DNA of 64,000 nucleotides from an uncultured Muribaculaceae bacterium (GCA_910588035.1 CAJUPY010000011.1:1-64000), one strand, 5' to 3'; numbered from the stretch's first letter, positions 52,864 to 62,139 are shown. Numbers and translations: made by a program. Notes: a model not told the origin generated them from the letters alone.

Positions 52864-52946
52864 AAACCTAAAACAATCTTTTTTACCTTAGAAATTGTAC
52901 CTATTGGAAACCATAAAAAGGAGCTTAGTGATAAGCTCCTTTTTAT
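52864..52946 (+). ncRNA. Candidate small RNA (about 83 nt)
   Basis: From the predicted start the transcript contains an imperfect hairpin closed by ACAAT/ATTGT and ends in a perfect 15-bp hairpin with a GTGA loop (arms 52913-52927 and 52932-52946), whose 3' arm is T-rich. No ORF is evident. The hairpin is also T-rich in the other direction and may serve as terminator for the convergent L,D-transpeptidase gene, so the sRNA call depends on the promoter. Confidence 0.42.
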
Positions 52947-52987
52947 ATTTTTCACATTTAACGATTCCAATATTTTGCTAACAGAGC

Positions 52988-53455
52988 CTAAGGCTCGACC
53001 GTAACCTGAGTCCCGACTTTGACCAATTTCACAAGCTTGCGCAAATTTTCATTTGACAGACGAATACATCCCTCAGACGATGCCGTGCCGAGCAACTCGG
53101 GGAAACATGTGCCATGAATACCGATTCCACTGTGTGGCGGAGTTTTCAATCTGAGAAAATAGGGTCCGTAAGCCCCCTTGCGCTGACCGGCCCCGTCGCC
53201 GAAGTCATGTGTCCACGCCGACGCATCCTGAATCTGCTGAATGCTGAACGTCCCCTCAGGAGTCCTCATGTCGCCTCGCTTAACCTTGTTTCCGCGATTC
53301 TTTCCTGTCGATACACTACATTTCAACAACGTGTCACCACGCTCGCTGACAACACAAAGCCGCTGCGTCGACTTGTTGACTAAAACCCGGTTCCCGGCTT
53401 CGCAGATGCCCATCCCGACAACAGCCATAATGGCCATAAACAAAATCTTTTTCAT
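52988..53455 (-). CDS. L,D-transpeptidase (YkuD family)
   Basis: 155 aa with signal peptide MKKILFMAIMAVVGMGICEA. The YkuD core is compact: NRVLVNKSTQRLCVVSERGD, the strand GTFSIQQIQDASAW, and the catalytic motif HGTCFPELLGTASSEGCIRL (H-G...S-x-x-C-I-R). These enzymes make 3-3 peptidoglycan cross-links or attach lipoproteins to the wall. The start codon lies only 8 nt from the promoter repeat copy B, so the leader is extremely short. Confidence 0.9.
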   Translation of the reverse strand: MKKILFMAIMAVVGMGICEAGNRVLVNKSTQRLCVVSERGDTLLKCSVSTGKNRGNKVKRGDMRTPEGTFSIQQIQDASAWTHDFGDGAGQRKGAYGPYFLRLKTPPHSGIGIHGTCFPELLGTASSEGCIRLSNENLRKLVKLVKVGTQVTVEP

Positions 53456-53462
53456 AATGTCG

Positions 53463-53525
53463 GCAAAGATACGAATAAGTCGAGGGCAAATGCAAATTTA
53501 TTTGCGGTTTGCCGAGCGGGAGTAT
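53463..53525 (-). promoter_or_regulatory. Promoter repeat, copy B (drives L,D-transpeptidase gene)
   Basis: Reverse-oriented copy of 51473-51535 with 5 mismatches in 63 nt. The -7 is TATCTTTG (53464-53471). Transcription would start within a few nt of the ATG at 53455. Confidence 0.8.
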
Positions 53526-53630
53526 ATTCGGCATAGCCACCGATAAACAAAAAATCAAATAGGGAACGGTTGCGTAAAATTTTTAATACTTAATTATAAC
53601 GATCTATCGCTAAAATAGAAAAGATTTAGC

Positions 53631-53638
53631 TATTTTTG
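53631..53638 (+). promoter_or_regulatory. -7 element of the symporter operon
   Basis: TATTTTTG matches TAnnTTTG 45 nt before the symporter ATG. No TTTG lies at the right -33 distance. Confidence 0.45.
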
Positions 53639-53682
53639 CATTACTAACCTCGATTATCACAACTAACCCACAATCGACTGCC

Positions 53683-55416
53683 ATGGTAAAGACCGACTAC
53701 CTGATCATCATTCTCTATTTCATCGGACTACTCATTTTAGGAGCCACCTTAGGACGACGCATAAACTCTTCGAAAGAAATGTTCATTGCCGGGAAAAACT
53801 CATCGTGGTGGCTGTCGGGGCTTTCGACCTACATGTCGATTTTCTCAGCCAGCACATTCTGCGTCTGGGGTGGAGTCGCCTACCGGTCGGGAGTGGTGGC
53901 CATTGTCGTCGGTGTCATGTTAGGTTTCGCATCATTTGCCGTCGGCAGATATCTCGCCCCGAAATGGGCGAACATGGGACTCGACTCCCCGGCACAATAT
54001 CTCGGCATCAGATTTGGCAAACCAACCATCAATTTTTTCACAACCGTCGGCATGTTCGGAAAAGGAATACACACCGCCGTAGCCCTCTATGCCGTCGCAA
54101 TCATGGCTGTCGCATTGATTCCGCTTCCCGAGGGTCACTTTCTGGCCGATGCAGAAACCGGCAATCTCTCAGTGACATATGCCGTAATGGTTCTCGGGAT
54201 AATAACCCTTGCCTATACGGCAACCGGAGGTTTCATCGCCGTTTTGATGACCGATGTGGTGCAGTTCGCTATTCTGATCGCCATGATCGTCATCATGGTG
54301 CCGCTGTCTTTCGACAGCGCGGGCGGTGTCAGCAGCTTCGTCAAAAACGCGCCCCCCGAGTTTTTCAATCTATTCACAAGCGAATACTCATGGATATGGA
54401 TGACCCTGTGGCTGTTTCTGAACTTTTTCTTCATCGGAGGAGAATGGGCCTTTGTTCAACGCTACATCAGCGTTCCGTCGGCCAAACAGGCCTCAAGAAG
54501 TGTCTACCTTGTCGGAGCGTTGTATCTGGTGACACCACTGATTTTCTACATTCCGACCCTTGTCTACCGCGAACTTGACTCTTCAGCCAACCCTGAGCAG
54601 GCCTACATGTTGATGAGCCAGCTTGTTTTGCCGGCAGGAATGCTCGGAATCATGATGGCAGCAATGTTGTCTGCGACAATGAGCATGGCCTCGGGAACCT
54701 TGAACGTCTACGCCAATGTTTTCACCTACGACATCTTCAAGTCTCTCCGGCCTGAAGCCGACGACAAGACTCTGATGAGGGTCGGACGGTCGTTCACATT
54801 CGGCTACGGTCTCATAATCACAGTCGTCGCAATTCTTATTCCTTTTCTCGGCGGTGCCGAAAAAGTCGTGGTCTCGATCCTGAACCTTGTCGTATCTCCG
54901 ATATTCATTCCATCTATCTGGGGACTCTTCTCGAAAAAAATCAACCAACGTGTCGTCATCACAACAATGTGCATTACTTTCGTTACAGCGATTTTCGTAA
55001 AACTCGGCCTGATTTTCACCGACATCTCCGACGCCCACCCTCAGTTTGTCGATGCCTTCATCGGTCTCGTCTTCCCGATTGCGATGCTGTCGCTCTATGA
55101 GATCTACGCGATTAAAAGACCGGTCGACGAAGGTTACCGTAAAATTTCACAGATGTATGTCAACACGAGCAAGATAACCGTTACACCTCAGCAACGGATC
55201 AGCAACGCGAAAGCGGGTGCGATGTACTCCAGAATGGCATTCACAATTATCATGGGAACCTACGGCATTCTCGGCCTCGTTCTTCTGATTTTCGCAATTT
55301 TCAATGAAACCGAACGCGGTGAAATGATTAAATATGGCACTGTTTTCGCCGCAATAGCCGCCGTTTCATTCTCGATCTTCCGCTTCTTCTCAAAATCTAA
55401 AAAATCAACGATATGA
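53683..55416 (+). CDS. Sodium:solute symporter (SSS family)
   Basis: 577 aa inner-membrane transporter with about 13 helices. It starts VKTDYLIIILYFIGLLILGA, then SSKEMFIAGKNSSWWLSGLS with TYMSIFSASTFCVWGGVAY, the hallmark SSS region near helix 1 and 2. Other helices include VMVLGIITLAYTATGGFIAV and MLGIMMAAMLSATMSMASGT. It takes up an organic solute with sodium. The stop overlaps the start of the phosphoesterase gene by 4 nt (55413-55416), so the transported substrate is probably a product of that enzyme. Confidence 0.92.
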   Translation: MVKTDYLIIILYFIGLLILGATLGRRINSSKEMFIAGKNSSWWLSGLSTYMSIFSASTFCVWGGVAYRSGVVAIVVGVMLGFASFAVGRYLAPKWANMGLDSPAQYLGIRFGKPTINFFTTVGMFGKGIHTAVALYAVAIMAVALIPLPEGHFLADAETGNLSVTYAVMVLGIITLAYTATGGFIAVLMTDVVQFAILIAMIVIMVPLSFDSAGGVSSFVKNAPPEFFNLFTSEYSWIWMTLWLFLNFFFIGGEWAFVQRYISVPSAKQASRSVYLVGALYLVTPLIFYIPTLVYRELDSSANPEQAYMLMSQLVLPAGMLGIMMAAMLSATMSMASGTLNVYANVFTYDIFKSLRPEADDKTLMRVGRSFTFGYGLIITVVAILIPFLGGAEKVVVSILNLVVSPIFIPSIWGLFSKKINQRVVITTMCITFVTAIFVKLGLIFTDISDAHPQFVDAFIGLVFPIAMLSLYEIYAIKRPVDEGYRKISQMYVNTSKITVTPQQRISNAKAGAMYSRMAFTIIMGTYGILGLVLLIFAIFNETERGEMIKYGTVFAAIAAVSFSIFRFFSKSKKSTI

Positions 55417-57092
55417 TTCTTGAAAAAATCACTCTGCTCGCCGTCGCTCTTTCAATGGCAATAGCCACAGCAGACGCACAGAGCAACTACCGTTCGACAC
55501 AAAAAGTCAAAGACCGTAAAAACACCAACATAAACGGCGTGGTCGAGTGCGACGGAAATGCCGTGGCCGGGGTCGTGGTCTCTGACGGTTACGAGACGAC
55601 TGTCACCGATAAAAACGGACGATATTGGTTGAACTCACGGAAGCTCAATCCTCAGATATTCATTTCCGTACCCTCAGGCTATGAGGCGGTCAGCGACGAT
55701 GTAGTGCCGGGCTTCTGGGCCGACATTACCTCCGGAGTCGACAAAACCGAACGCCACGACTTCAATCTCACGAAAACCGACAACCGGCGTCATGCGATGA
55801 TAGTCTTCACAGACCCTCATTTCTGCAACACACGCAACGACATCTCCACCTTCACGGAAACATGTATGCCGGTCATCAACAACGTAGTCTCTAAAATGAG
55901 AAATGACAGCATAACCGTCTATTCAATGAATCTCGGCGACGCATCGTGGGACCGGCTGTGGTATGAAAATGATTTCAACATCGCCGACTTCAGAAAACTG
56001 CTGAACGACATCGACTACCCCACCCCGCTCTACAACGTGATGGGAAACCACGACAACGACGGAGCGACAACACCCGGCGACTCCACAGACTTCAACGCCG
56101 CAAGACCTTACATGAAGGCTTTCGGTCCGAGATACTACTCATTCAACATCGGTGGCATACACTACATTGTTCTCGACAACATCGTCTATAAAAACGAAGG
56201 CCAACCACGCTTTGGCGGTAAAGGTCTCGCCGGAAGCTGCAACTACGATAAAGCGATAACTGACGAGCAACTCCGATGGCTTGAAAATGATCTGGCCCAT
56301 GTCGACTACTCGACTCCGTTGGTAATTGCGGCCCACATTCCGTTCTTCAAAAGCAAAAACGGGCTCGGAAAGAAATATACGCCCAATCTCGAGAACACCG
56401 ACCGGCTGATGGAAATTCTCAAAGGACACGATGAGGTGCATTTCCTGACCGGGCACACCCACTACAACACTTTCTGCCGTATCTCCGATTCTCCGAACAA
56501 AGTTGTGGAACACAACATTGCCGGAACCTGTGGCGCATGGTGGTACACGAGTGCGGCCGGATATGGTATAATATGTCCCGACGGACGTCCGGGAGGGTTC
56601 ACTGTTTTCAATGCCGAAGACAGAAATCTGTCGTGGGACTTCATCGCCTATGACGCACCCGATGAGAAATTCAACACAATCGACATAAACTCGGTCAAAG
56701 AGTTTTATGACAACAGCGGAGAACTGAAGATTTTCCGGAAACACTATCCACGTTGGTCTGACTACAGCGATGAGCCCGACAATCAGGTCTACATCAACGT
56801 GTGGGCGTGGGAGCCAGGTTGGAAAGTCAGCGTGACAGAAAACGGCAAGGAGCTGCCGGTCGAGCATCTGTCGCTCGAATCGCCCAACTATGCAACGACC
56901 TACATGCTGTGGAAAACAGTCTGGATCGAGCAATATCCCGAATCATATGCCAAACCCCGCAAAGAGGCCATGTTCCGCACTGTCGCATCAGCCAAAGACA
57001 CACCTCTCGAAATCACAGTCACCGACTCATTCGGCAATGAATACAGGCAGTCGATGATCCGTCCAAAGAAATTTTCTCCTGCAATAAAATAA
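55413..57092 (+). CDS. Exported calcineurin-like phosphoesterase
   Basis: 559 aa with signal peptide (to ATADAQ). Residues about 35-110 are an N-terminal beta domain (NINGVVECDGNAVAGVVVSD, ERHDFNLTKTD) as in MetallophosN proteins. The catalytic domain has all metal motifs: FTDPHFC, SMNLGDASWD, YNVMGNHDND, AAHIPFF and LTGHTHYNT. The C-terminal 160 residues form a beta domain (NQVYINVWAWEPGWKVSVTE). It would hydrolyse phosphate esters outside the cytoplasm. It is coupled to the symporter upstream, and an FAD oxidoreductase gene begins 8 nt downstream, so the three genes form a small catabolic or salvage unit. Confidence 0.87.
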   Translation: MILEKITLLAVALSMAIATADAQSNYRSTQKVKDRKNTNINGVVECDGNAVAGVVVSDGYETTVTDKNGRYWLNSRKLNPQIFISVPSGYEAVSDDVVPGFWADITSGVDKTERHDFNLTKTDNRRHAMIVFTDPHFCNTRNDISTFTETCMPVINNVVSKMRNDSITVYSMNLGDASWDRLWYENDFNIADFRKLLNDIDYPTPLYNVMGNHDNDGATTPGDSTDFNAARPYMKAFGPRYYSFNIGGIHYIVLDNIVYKNEGQPRFGGKGLAGSCNYDKAITDEQLRWLENDLAHVDYSTPLVIAAHIPFFKSKNGLGKKYTPNLENTDRLMEILKGHDEVHFLTGHTHYNTFCRISDSPNKVVEHNIAGTCGAWWYTSAAGYGIICPDGRPGGFTVFNAEDRNLSWDFIAYDAPDEKFNTIDINSVKEFYDNSGELKIFRKHYPRWSDYSDEPDNQVYINVWAWEPGWKVSVTENGKELPVEHLSLESPNYATTYMLWKTVWIEQYPESYAKPRKEAMFRTVASAKDTPLEITVTDSFGNEYRQSMIRPKKFSPAIK

Positions 57093-57100
57093 ACAAATTC

Positions 57101-58405
57101 ATGAATTTTATAACTCAAACAAAAAACGTCCCCGTCATAGGCGACTTCGATGTCATCGTTTGCGGGGGCGGACCCGGCGGCATAATGGCCGCATTAGCCG
57201 CTGCCAAAGGTGGAGCACGTACCGCTTTGATCGAACGATATGGATTTCTCGGCGGCATGCCGACAGCCGGACTGGTCGCCCCGATCAGCGTATTCAACTA
57301 CAATGGCCGGCGCATAATCGACGGTCTTCCCTGGAAATTTGTCGAGAGACTCATGGAAATAGACGGAGCAGTTGAAGAAAAGCCATTGGGAAACATAACA
57401 TTCTCTCCCGAGAAATATAAACTGATAGCCCAGAGAATGCTCCTTGAAGAAGGTGTGACGCTTTTCCTCCACTCCTATATAACCGGCTGCAAAACCAAAC
57501 CGGACAAGTCGGTGACACATGTCATCTTCGAAAATAAAAGTGGTGCACAGGCTCTTTCAGGAAAATATTTCATCGATGCGACCGGCGACGCCGATCTGTC
57601 GTTCATGGCCGGTGTGCCGATGCAGCCCGAAGGCCGACTGCAACCCCCGTCGCTGATCTTCATGCTCTCGGATGTCGACACCGATGCGTTGCCGATGATC
57701 CGACACTCACGGCAAGGAGTCAACTACCACGACCTCGACATGCGCGACATTTTGACTGAACTGGCAAAAAAAGAAGAGGTACCCGTCTTTGGCGGACCGT
57801 GGTATTGCGGAATCCTCGTCAAGGGAATCGTTCTGATAAACATGACGAGAACACAGGTCGATATGCTTGACAATCGTCAGGCTACCGATGCCGAATGCCT
57901 GCTCCGCGAGCATGTCCACCGCTTTACCGAACTGCTGAAAAAACACGTTCCTCAATTTAGAAACGCAACCCTCATCGCGACAGCGCCTCAGGCAGGAGTG
58001 CGCGAGACGCGCCGCATAATCGGCGAACATATTCTGACTGCCGACGAATACCTCAACCATGTCAATTTCCCCGACGCCATCTCCCGTGGGTGTCACCCTG
58101 TTGACATTCATGCATCGGAATCGACAAGCCAGCGGTGTGAGTTTCTCAAAGACGCGGCCTTCGTGCCTTACCGGTCGCTTATCGCCCCCGGATACCCGAA
58201 TCTGTTGATTGCAAGCCGTTCTCTGTCGGCCGACAATGTCGCCTCAGCGTCACTCCGTGTGCAGGCATCGGTCATGGGTATCGGACAGGCTGCCGGAGCT
58301 GCCGCTGCACAATGCATAGCCGACGGAGACATTCCCGTCAACAAAATCGACACCGACCGTCTCAGAGACACCCTTATAGCTTACGGGGCAAACCTGACAC
58401 ACTGA
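57101..58405 (+). CDS. FAD-dependent oxidoreductase (FAD_oxidored family)
   Basis: 434 aa. The Rossmann FAD-binding motif is at residues 17-35 (VIVCGGGPGGIMAALAAAKG), followed by ALIERYGFLGGMPTAGLVAP. Family motifs include FIDATGDADLSFMAGV, GVRETRRIIGEHILTADEYL and NLLIASRSLSADNVASASLR. No signal peptide; cytosolic. Members oxidise small hydroxylated or amino compounds; the substrate here is unknown. A paralogue lies convergently at 58486-59787. The last gene of the symporter operon, ended by the hairpin at 58428. Confidence 0.85.
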   Translation: MNFITQTKNVPVIGDFDVIVCGGGPGGIMAALAAAKGGARTALIERYGFLGGMPTAGLVAPISVFNYNGRRIIDGLPWKFVERLMEIDGAVEEKPLGNITFSPEKYKLIAQRMLLEEGVTLFLHSYITGCKTKPDKSVTHVIFENKSGAQALSGKYFIDATGDADLSFMAGVPMQPEGRLQPPSLIFMLSDVDTDALPMIRHSRQGVNYHDLDMRDILTELAKKEEVPVFGGPWYCGILVKGIVLINMTRTQVDMLDNRQATDAECLLREHVHRFTELLKKHVPQFRNATLIATAPQAGVRETRRIIGEHILTADEYLNHVNFPDAISRGCHPVDIHASESTSQRCEFLKDAAFVPYRSLIAPGYPNLLIASRSLSADNVASASLRVQASVMGIGQAAGAAAAQCIADGDIPVNKIDTDRLRDTLIAYGANLTH

Positions 58406-58427
58406 TCATCAAGACATTCAAACATGA

Positions 58428-58468
58428 CAAGCGAGATTGCAACCACCATAATGGAACAATCTCGCTTG
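58428..58468. terminator. Bidirectional terminator between two FAD oxidoreductase genes
   Basis: Perfect 12-bp arms CAAGCGAGATTG (58428-58439) and CAATCTCGCTTG (58457-58468) with a 17-nt loop between convergent genes. Confidence 0.8.
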
Positions 58469-58485
58469 CTATGTTTCTTAAAGTG

Positions 58486-59787
58486 TTAATCAAACAGCTC
58501 TATGCCGGATTCTGTCATCACCTTCTGAAGTTCTTTCACGTCAAGTTCACGGGTCTGACAATCTTTTTCTGCACAGAGTGCAGCCGCGATTCCGACAGCT
58601 TCGCCCATTGCCATGCAGATCGACATCACGCGATAGGAGGCATGAGCACGGTGAGTACCCGATATACAACGTCCCGCAACATAGAGATTTGTCAATCCGA
58701 GTGGCACGAAACAACGGTAAGGCAAATCGTATGGCTTGCAATACTGAATCTTCTCCTCTGCCTGACCGGCTCCTGCCGGATTGTGGATATCGACAATGAA
58801 CTCAGCATTGTGCACTATCACATCGTCAAAACGCTTGCCATCGGCAAGCTCCTCGGCCGTAATGACATAATCGCCCATGACCCGCCGTGTTTCCCTCACA
58901 CCGGTCGTGGTGCCGCTGCCGACACAACGACAGTTCTCATAACCCGGAACATTCTTTCTGAAGAAATTGACAAGCATCTCTATCTGTCGGCGAAGTTCGA
59001 GATCAGCCGGATAGATGTCGCCGACCTTGGTTATGTCGACGCCATTGGCCTGGGTTGTGTTCACCTGACGTTCACCGCGGTTGACCGACGGGTGAAGTCT
59101 GACAGCGGCAAGATGCGGCGGCAGCTTGCCCTCTTCGGCACACCGTCTGCAGTAATCGAGAAATCTCTCATCTCCAAGTTTGACATCGTCCACATCACCG
59201 ATACATATAATTGCCTTCGACTCGTCGACTCCGTCAATGGTAAACTCGAGCGTCACAGGCTGCATCAGCCCATCTTCCCGACCCTTCGCGACTTCAGCTC
59301 CGGCCAGTGTCGCGAGAATTCCGTCACCGGTAGCATCAATAAAAACCTTGGCCGTCAGTGCGAAGTTCCCTTCATTGGTAGCAAGTATTATTCCCGTGAT
59401 CTTACCGCCCTCTCTGACAACATCAAAGACGGAACTCTGCAAATAGACATCGATGTTGTCATGGTTAACAAACTCAGACAACACGAGCTTCGCATTTTCA
59501 AAATCGTGGGCACGCCCGGTTTCTCCGATCATGTCGTTTTCGGGAACACCAAGCAGTCTGACTATCTCGTCGCGCATCGTGCCGCGTCCGACCATTCCGA
59601 GTATCGGACCGACATAACCGACGGTGAGATTGCCGCCGACAACACCATATCTTTCGATCAAAGCGACTTTGGCCCCCTTTCGGGCTGCCGCGACTGCCGC
59701 ACAGATGCCGGCCGGACCGGCACCTGCGACAATCACGTCATAGCTGTTTTTAACGGAGAGAGTTTTTTCGTAGTGGAGAGTTGTCAT
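58486..59787 (-). CDS. FAD-dependent oxidoreductase, paralogue of 57101-58405
   Basis: 433 aa from ATG 59787; a TTG five codons upstream overlaps the glyA stop and is less likely. The FAD motif is SYDVIVAGAGPAGICAAVAA, then ALIERYGVVGGNLTVGYVGP. Other shared motifs with the convergent gene: FIDATGDGILATLAGAEVAK, GVRETRRVMGDYVITAEELA and LYVAGRCISGTHRAHASYRV. Cytosolic; substrate unknown. It begins 4 nt after glyA and is the last gene of the pyrB-pyrI-flavin reductase-glyA operon. Confidence 0.85.
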   Translation of the reverse strand: MTTLHYEKTLSVKNSYDVIVAGAGPAGICAAVAAARKGAKVALIERYGVVGGNLTVGYVGPILGMVGRGTMRDEIVRLLGVPENDMIGETGRAHDFENAKLVLSEFVNHDNIDVYLQSSVFDVVREGGKITGIILATNEGNFALTAKVFIDATGDGILATLAGAEVAKGREDGLMQPVTLEFTIDGVDESKAIICIGDVDDVKLGDERFLDYCRRCAEEGKLPPHLAAVRLHPSVNRGERQVNTTQANGVDITKVGDIYPADLELRRQIEMLVNFFRKNVPGYENCRCVGSGTTTGVRETRRVMGDYVITAEELADGKRFDDVIVHNAEFIVDIHNPAGAGQAEEKIQYCKPYDLPYRCFVPLGLTNLYVAGRCISGTHRAHASYRVMSICMAMGEAVGIAAALCAEKDCQTRELDVKELQKVMTESGIELFD

Positions 59788-59791
59788 CAAT

Positions 59792-61072
59792 TCAATAAGC
59801 AAACATCGGATAATCTTTCATTGTCTCGTTCACCTTCTCGCGCACCGATGCAATCACGCTCTCGTTTTCAGGATTTGAAAGAACGGTGTCGATCATCTCG
59901 ACAATCTCACCCATGAGCTCTTCTTTGGCACCGCGGGTTGTGATCGCAGGTGTTCCGAGACGGATTCCCGAAGTCTGGAACGGCGAACGAGAATCAAACG
60001 GAACCATATTTTTGTTGGCTGTGATGTCGGCCTCTACAAGTACACGCTCGGCCACCTTTCCGGTCAGCTCGGGGAACTTGGTGCGCAGATCGACCAGAAT
60101 GCAGTGATTGTCGGTTCCACCCGAAACGATCTTGTATCCCTTGTCGGCCATTGCCTGAGCCATGACGGCTGCGTTTTTCTTGACCTGGGTCTGATATTCC
60201 TTGAAAGACGGCTTCAGAGCCTCTCCAAAGGCAACAGCCTTGGCTGCGATGACATGCTCGAGCGGTCCGCCCTGGACTCCGGGGAACACAGCCGAGTCTA
60301 TCAACGACGACATCATTCTGACCTCGCCTTTCTTGGTGACCTTGCCAAACGGATTCTCGAAATCCTTACCCAGCAAGATCAAGCCGCCACGCGGACCACG
60401 AAGAGTCTTGTGGGTCGTCGAGGTGACAATGTGGGCATACTTGACAGGGTTGTCAAGAAGGCCTGCTGCTATCAATCCGGCCGGATGCGCCATGTCAATC
60501 ATCAGAATTGCACCGACCTCATCCGCTATGCGACGCATGCGGGCATAATCCCATTCACGGCTGTAAGCACTCGCTCCGCCGACAATCAGCCTGGGACGCT
60601 CGCGAAGAGCGATCTCTTCCATTTGATCGTAATCGACGAGACCCGTGTCTTCCTTTACATTATATTCAAGTGCATTGAACATCAATCCCGAGAAGTTGAC
60701 GGGGCTGCCATGTGAGAGGTGGCCTCCGTGTGAAAGATTGAGTCCGAGAAACTTGTCGCCCGGATTAAGCACCGTCATGAAGACCGCCATGTTTGCCTGT
60801 GCTCCGGAGTGGGGCTGAACATTGGCATACTCAGCTCCAAAAAGCTCCTTGATTCGGTCAATGGCAACTGTCTCGGCCTCATCAACGACCTGGCAGCCGC
60901 CATAATAACGATGTCCGGGATAACCTTCGGCATATTTGTTGGTCAAACATGACCCCATGGCCTGCATCACCTCGTCGCTGACGAAGTTTTCTGATGCGAT
61001 CAGCTCGATGCCTTTTTTCTGGCGTTGGTGTTCACGTTCGATAATGTCGAAAATCACTTTGTCTTTTTCCAT
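59792..61072 (-). CDS. glyA: Serine hydroxymethyltransferase
   Basis: 426 aa from ATG 61072. An upstream in-frame extension to 61144 runs through the end of the previous gene and lacks conservation. Family motifs: GIELIASENFVSDEVMQAMG, NKYAEGYPGHRYYGGCQVVD, NVQPHSGAQANMAVF, and the PLP lysine in VTSTTHKTLRGPRGG. It interconverts serine and glycine, charging tetrahydrofolate with a one-carbon unit. It starts 7 nt after the flavin reductase gene. Confidence 0.97.
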   Translation of the reverse strand: MEKDKVIFDIIEREHQRQKKGIELIASENFVSDEVMQAMGSCLTNKYAEGYPGHRYYGGCQVVDEAETVAIDRIKELFGAEYANVQPHSGAQANMAVFMTVLNPGDKFLGLNLSHGGHLSHGSPVNFSGLMFNALEYNVKEDTGLVDYDQMEEIALRERPRLIVGGASAYSREWDYARMRRIADEVGAILMIDMAHPAGLIAAGLLDNPVKYAHIVTSTTHKTLRGPRGGLILLGKDFENPFGKVTKKGEVRMMSSLIDSAVFPGVQGGPLEHVIAAKAVAFGEALKPSFKEYQTQVKKNAAVMAQAMADKGYKIVSGGTDNHCILVDLRTKFPELTGKVAERVLVEADITANKNMVPFDSRSPFQTSGIRLGTPAITTRGAKEELMGEIVEMIDTVLSNPENESVIASVREKVNETMKDYPMFAY

Positions 61073-61079
61073 TTTTAAT

Positions 61080-61661
61080 CTATTTTGTTTGATTGCTTTT
61101 CTTCTTTTTAACACTCCAGCCAAAATGTCCGATCTCGTCACCAAGCGTGTAATAACGGCCGTGGCTGTAACTGATCAGTTTTGCCGACTCAAGATCAAAA
61201 GCACCGGTCGACGGGTCGATATAGCGTTCGTCTGCAAGCACATTGACCACCTCGGCGATAAACATGTCGTGTGTCCCGAGGCTCATGATCGATTTAACCC
61301 TGCATTCGATTGAAATCGGCGACTCGCCGATGCACGGACATCCGACACCGACACCTTCACATTTGGTCAGTCCGGTCTCTTTCCACTTGTCATGATCGCG
61401 TCCCGACCTTACACCGATCCAATCGGTGCTACGTGCCATTGCCTCTGTCGTCAGATTGATCGTGAACTCCATTGACTCCTTGATCAATCCGTAACTGTGA
61501 CGCTCGGGCCTGACCGAAATATAGCACATGGCCGGATCAGAGCAGATCGTGCCTGTCCATGCGACAGTGATCAGATTGCTCTCTCCCTCGAAACTACCGC
61601 AACTGACGATGACTGCCGGCAGCGGATAAATCATTGTTCCGGGACGCCAGTTCTGCTTCAT
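61080..61661 (-). CDS. Flavin reductase-family protein (FMN-binding split barrel)
   Basis: 193 aa. The split-barrel pattern is present: RPGTMIYPLPAVIVSCGSFE, SNLITVAWTGTICSDPAMCY, ISVRPERHSYGLIKESMEFT, and a late ISIECRVKSIMSLGTHDMFI strand pair. These proteins bind FMN and act as flavin reductases or partners of flavin-dependent enzymes. In the pyr-glyA operon it could supply reduced flavin, but this is inference. 11 nt after pyrI and 7 nt before glyA. Confidence 0.85.
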   Translation of the reverse strand: MKQNWRPGTMIYPLPAVIVSCGSFEGESNLITVAWTGTICSDPAMCYISVRPERHSYGLIKESMEFTINLTTEAMARSTDWIGVRSGRDHDKWKETGLTKCEGVGVGCPCIGESPISIECRVKSIMSLGTHDMFIAEVVNVLADERYIDPSTGAFDLESAKLISYSHGRYYTLGDEIGHFGWSVKKKKSNQTK

Positions 61662-61672
61662 AGCCTTACCGT

Positions 61673-62134
61673 TCAGAGAATGGTGGCGTTAAGTGTGTTG
61701 ACCGAATGTCCGCAATAATGGCAACGTATGATGCCCTCGTTGCGGTCCACAACATGAAAACGCGTTTTCATCGGCTCGTTGTTGGTGATGCACTTCGGAT
61801 TATCACACTTCACAAGGCCGACGATCGTCTCCGGCAAAACCACCGGAAGTTTCTCAACCACCTCGAAGTCACGTATTATGTTGATAACGGCCGTCGGGGC
61901 AATCAGAGCGATTCGGTTCAATACCGCCTCCGGGAAAAACACATCGGCCACTTTGATGATGCCCTTTGCTCCCAATTTTTTGCTGTCGAGATTATTTCCT
62001 ATCGTGAGCTGGGTGGTCAGACCCTCGATGCCGAGGATTCTTACCGCCTTAAACAACATTCTCGACGGAATGTGGTCTATTACTGTTCCGTTACGCAGCG
62101 CGGCGACTGCGAGCTCTTTTTTCGAAGTTGTCAT
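61673..62134 (-). CDS. pyrI: Aspartate carbamoyltransferase regulatory subunit
   Basis: 153 aa from ATG 62134 (MTTSKKELAVAALRNGTVID). A TTG three codons upstream overlaps the pyrB stop and is not needed. The nucleotide-binding domain has LRNGTVIDHIPSRMLFKAVR and LTIGNNLDSKKLGAKGIIKV. The zinc domain has four cysteines in CDNPKC and CHYC. PyrI gives the enzyme allosteric control by CTP and ATP. 5 nt after pyrB. Confidence 0.97.
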   Translation of the reverse strand: MTTSKKELAVAALRNGTVIDHIPSRMLFKAVRILGIEGLTTQLTIGNNLDSKKLGAKGIIKVADVFFPEAVLNRIALIAPTAVINIIRDFEVVEKLPVVLPETIVGLVKCDNPKCITNNEPMKTRFHVVDRNEGIIRCHYCGHSVNTLNATIL

Positions 62135-62139
62135 TGCGG

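Noticed and set aside
58312..59916. 534-codon plus-strand frame opposite the FAD oxidoreductase and glyA
   Set aside because: Runs antisense through two well-identified genes and a terminator.
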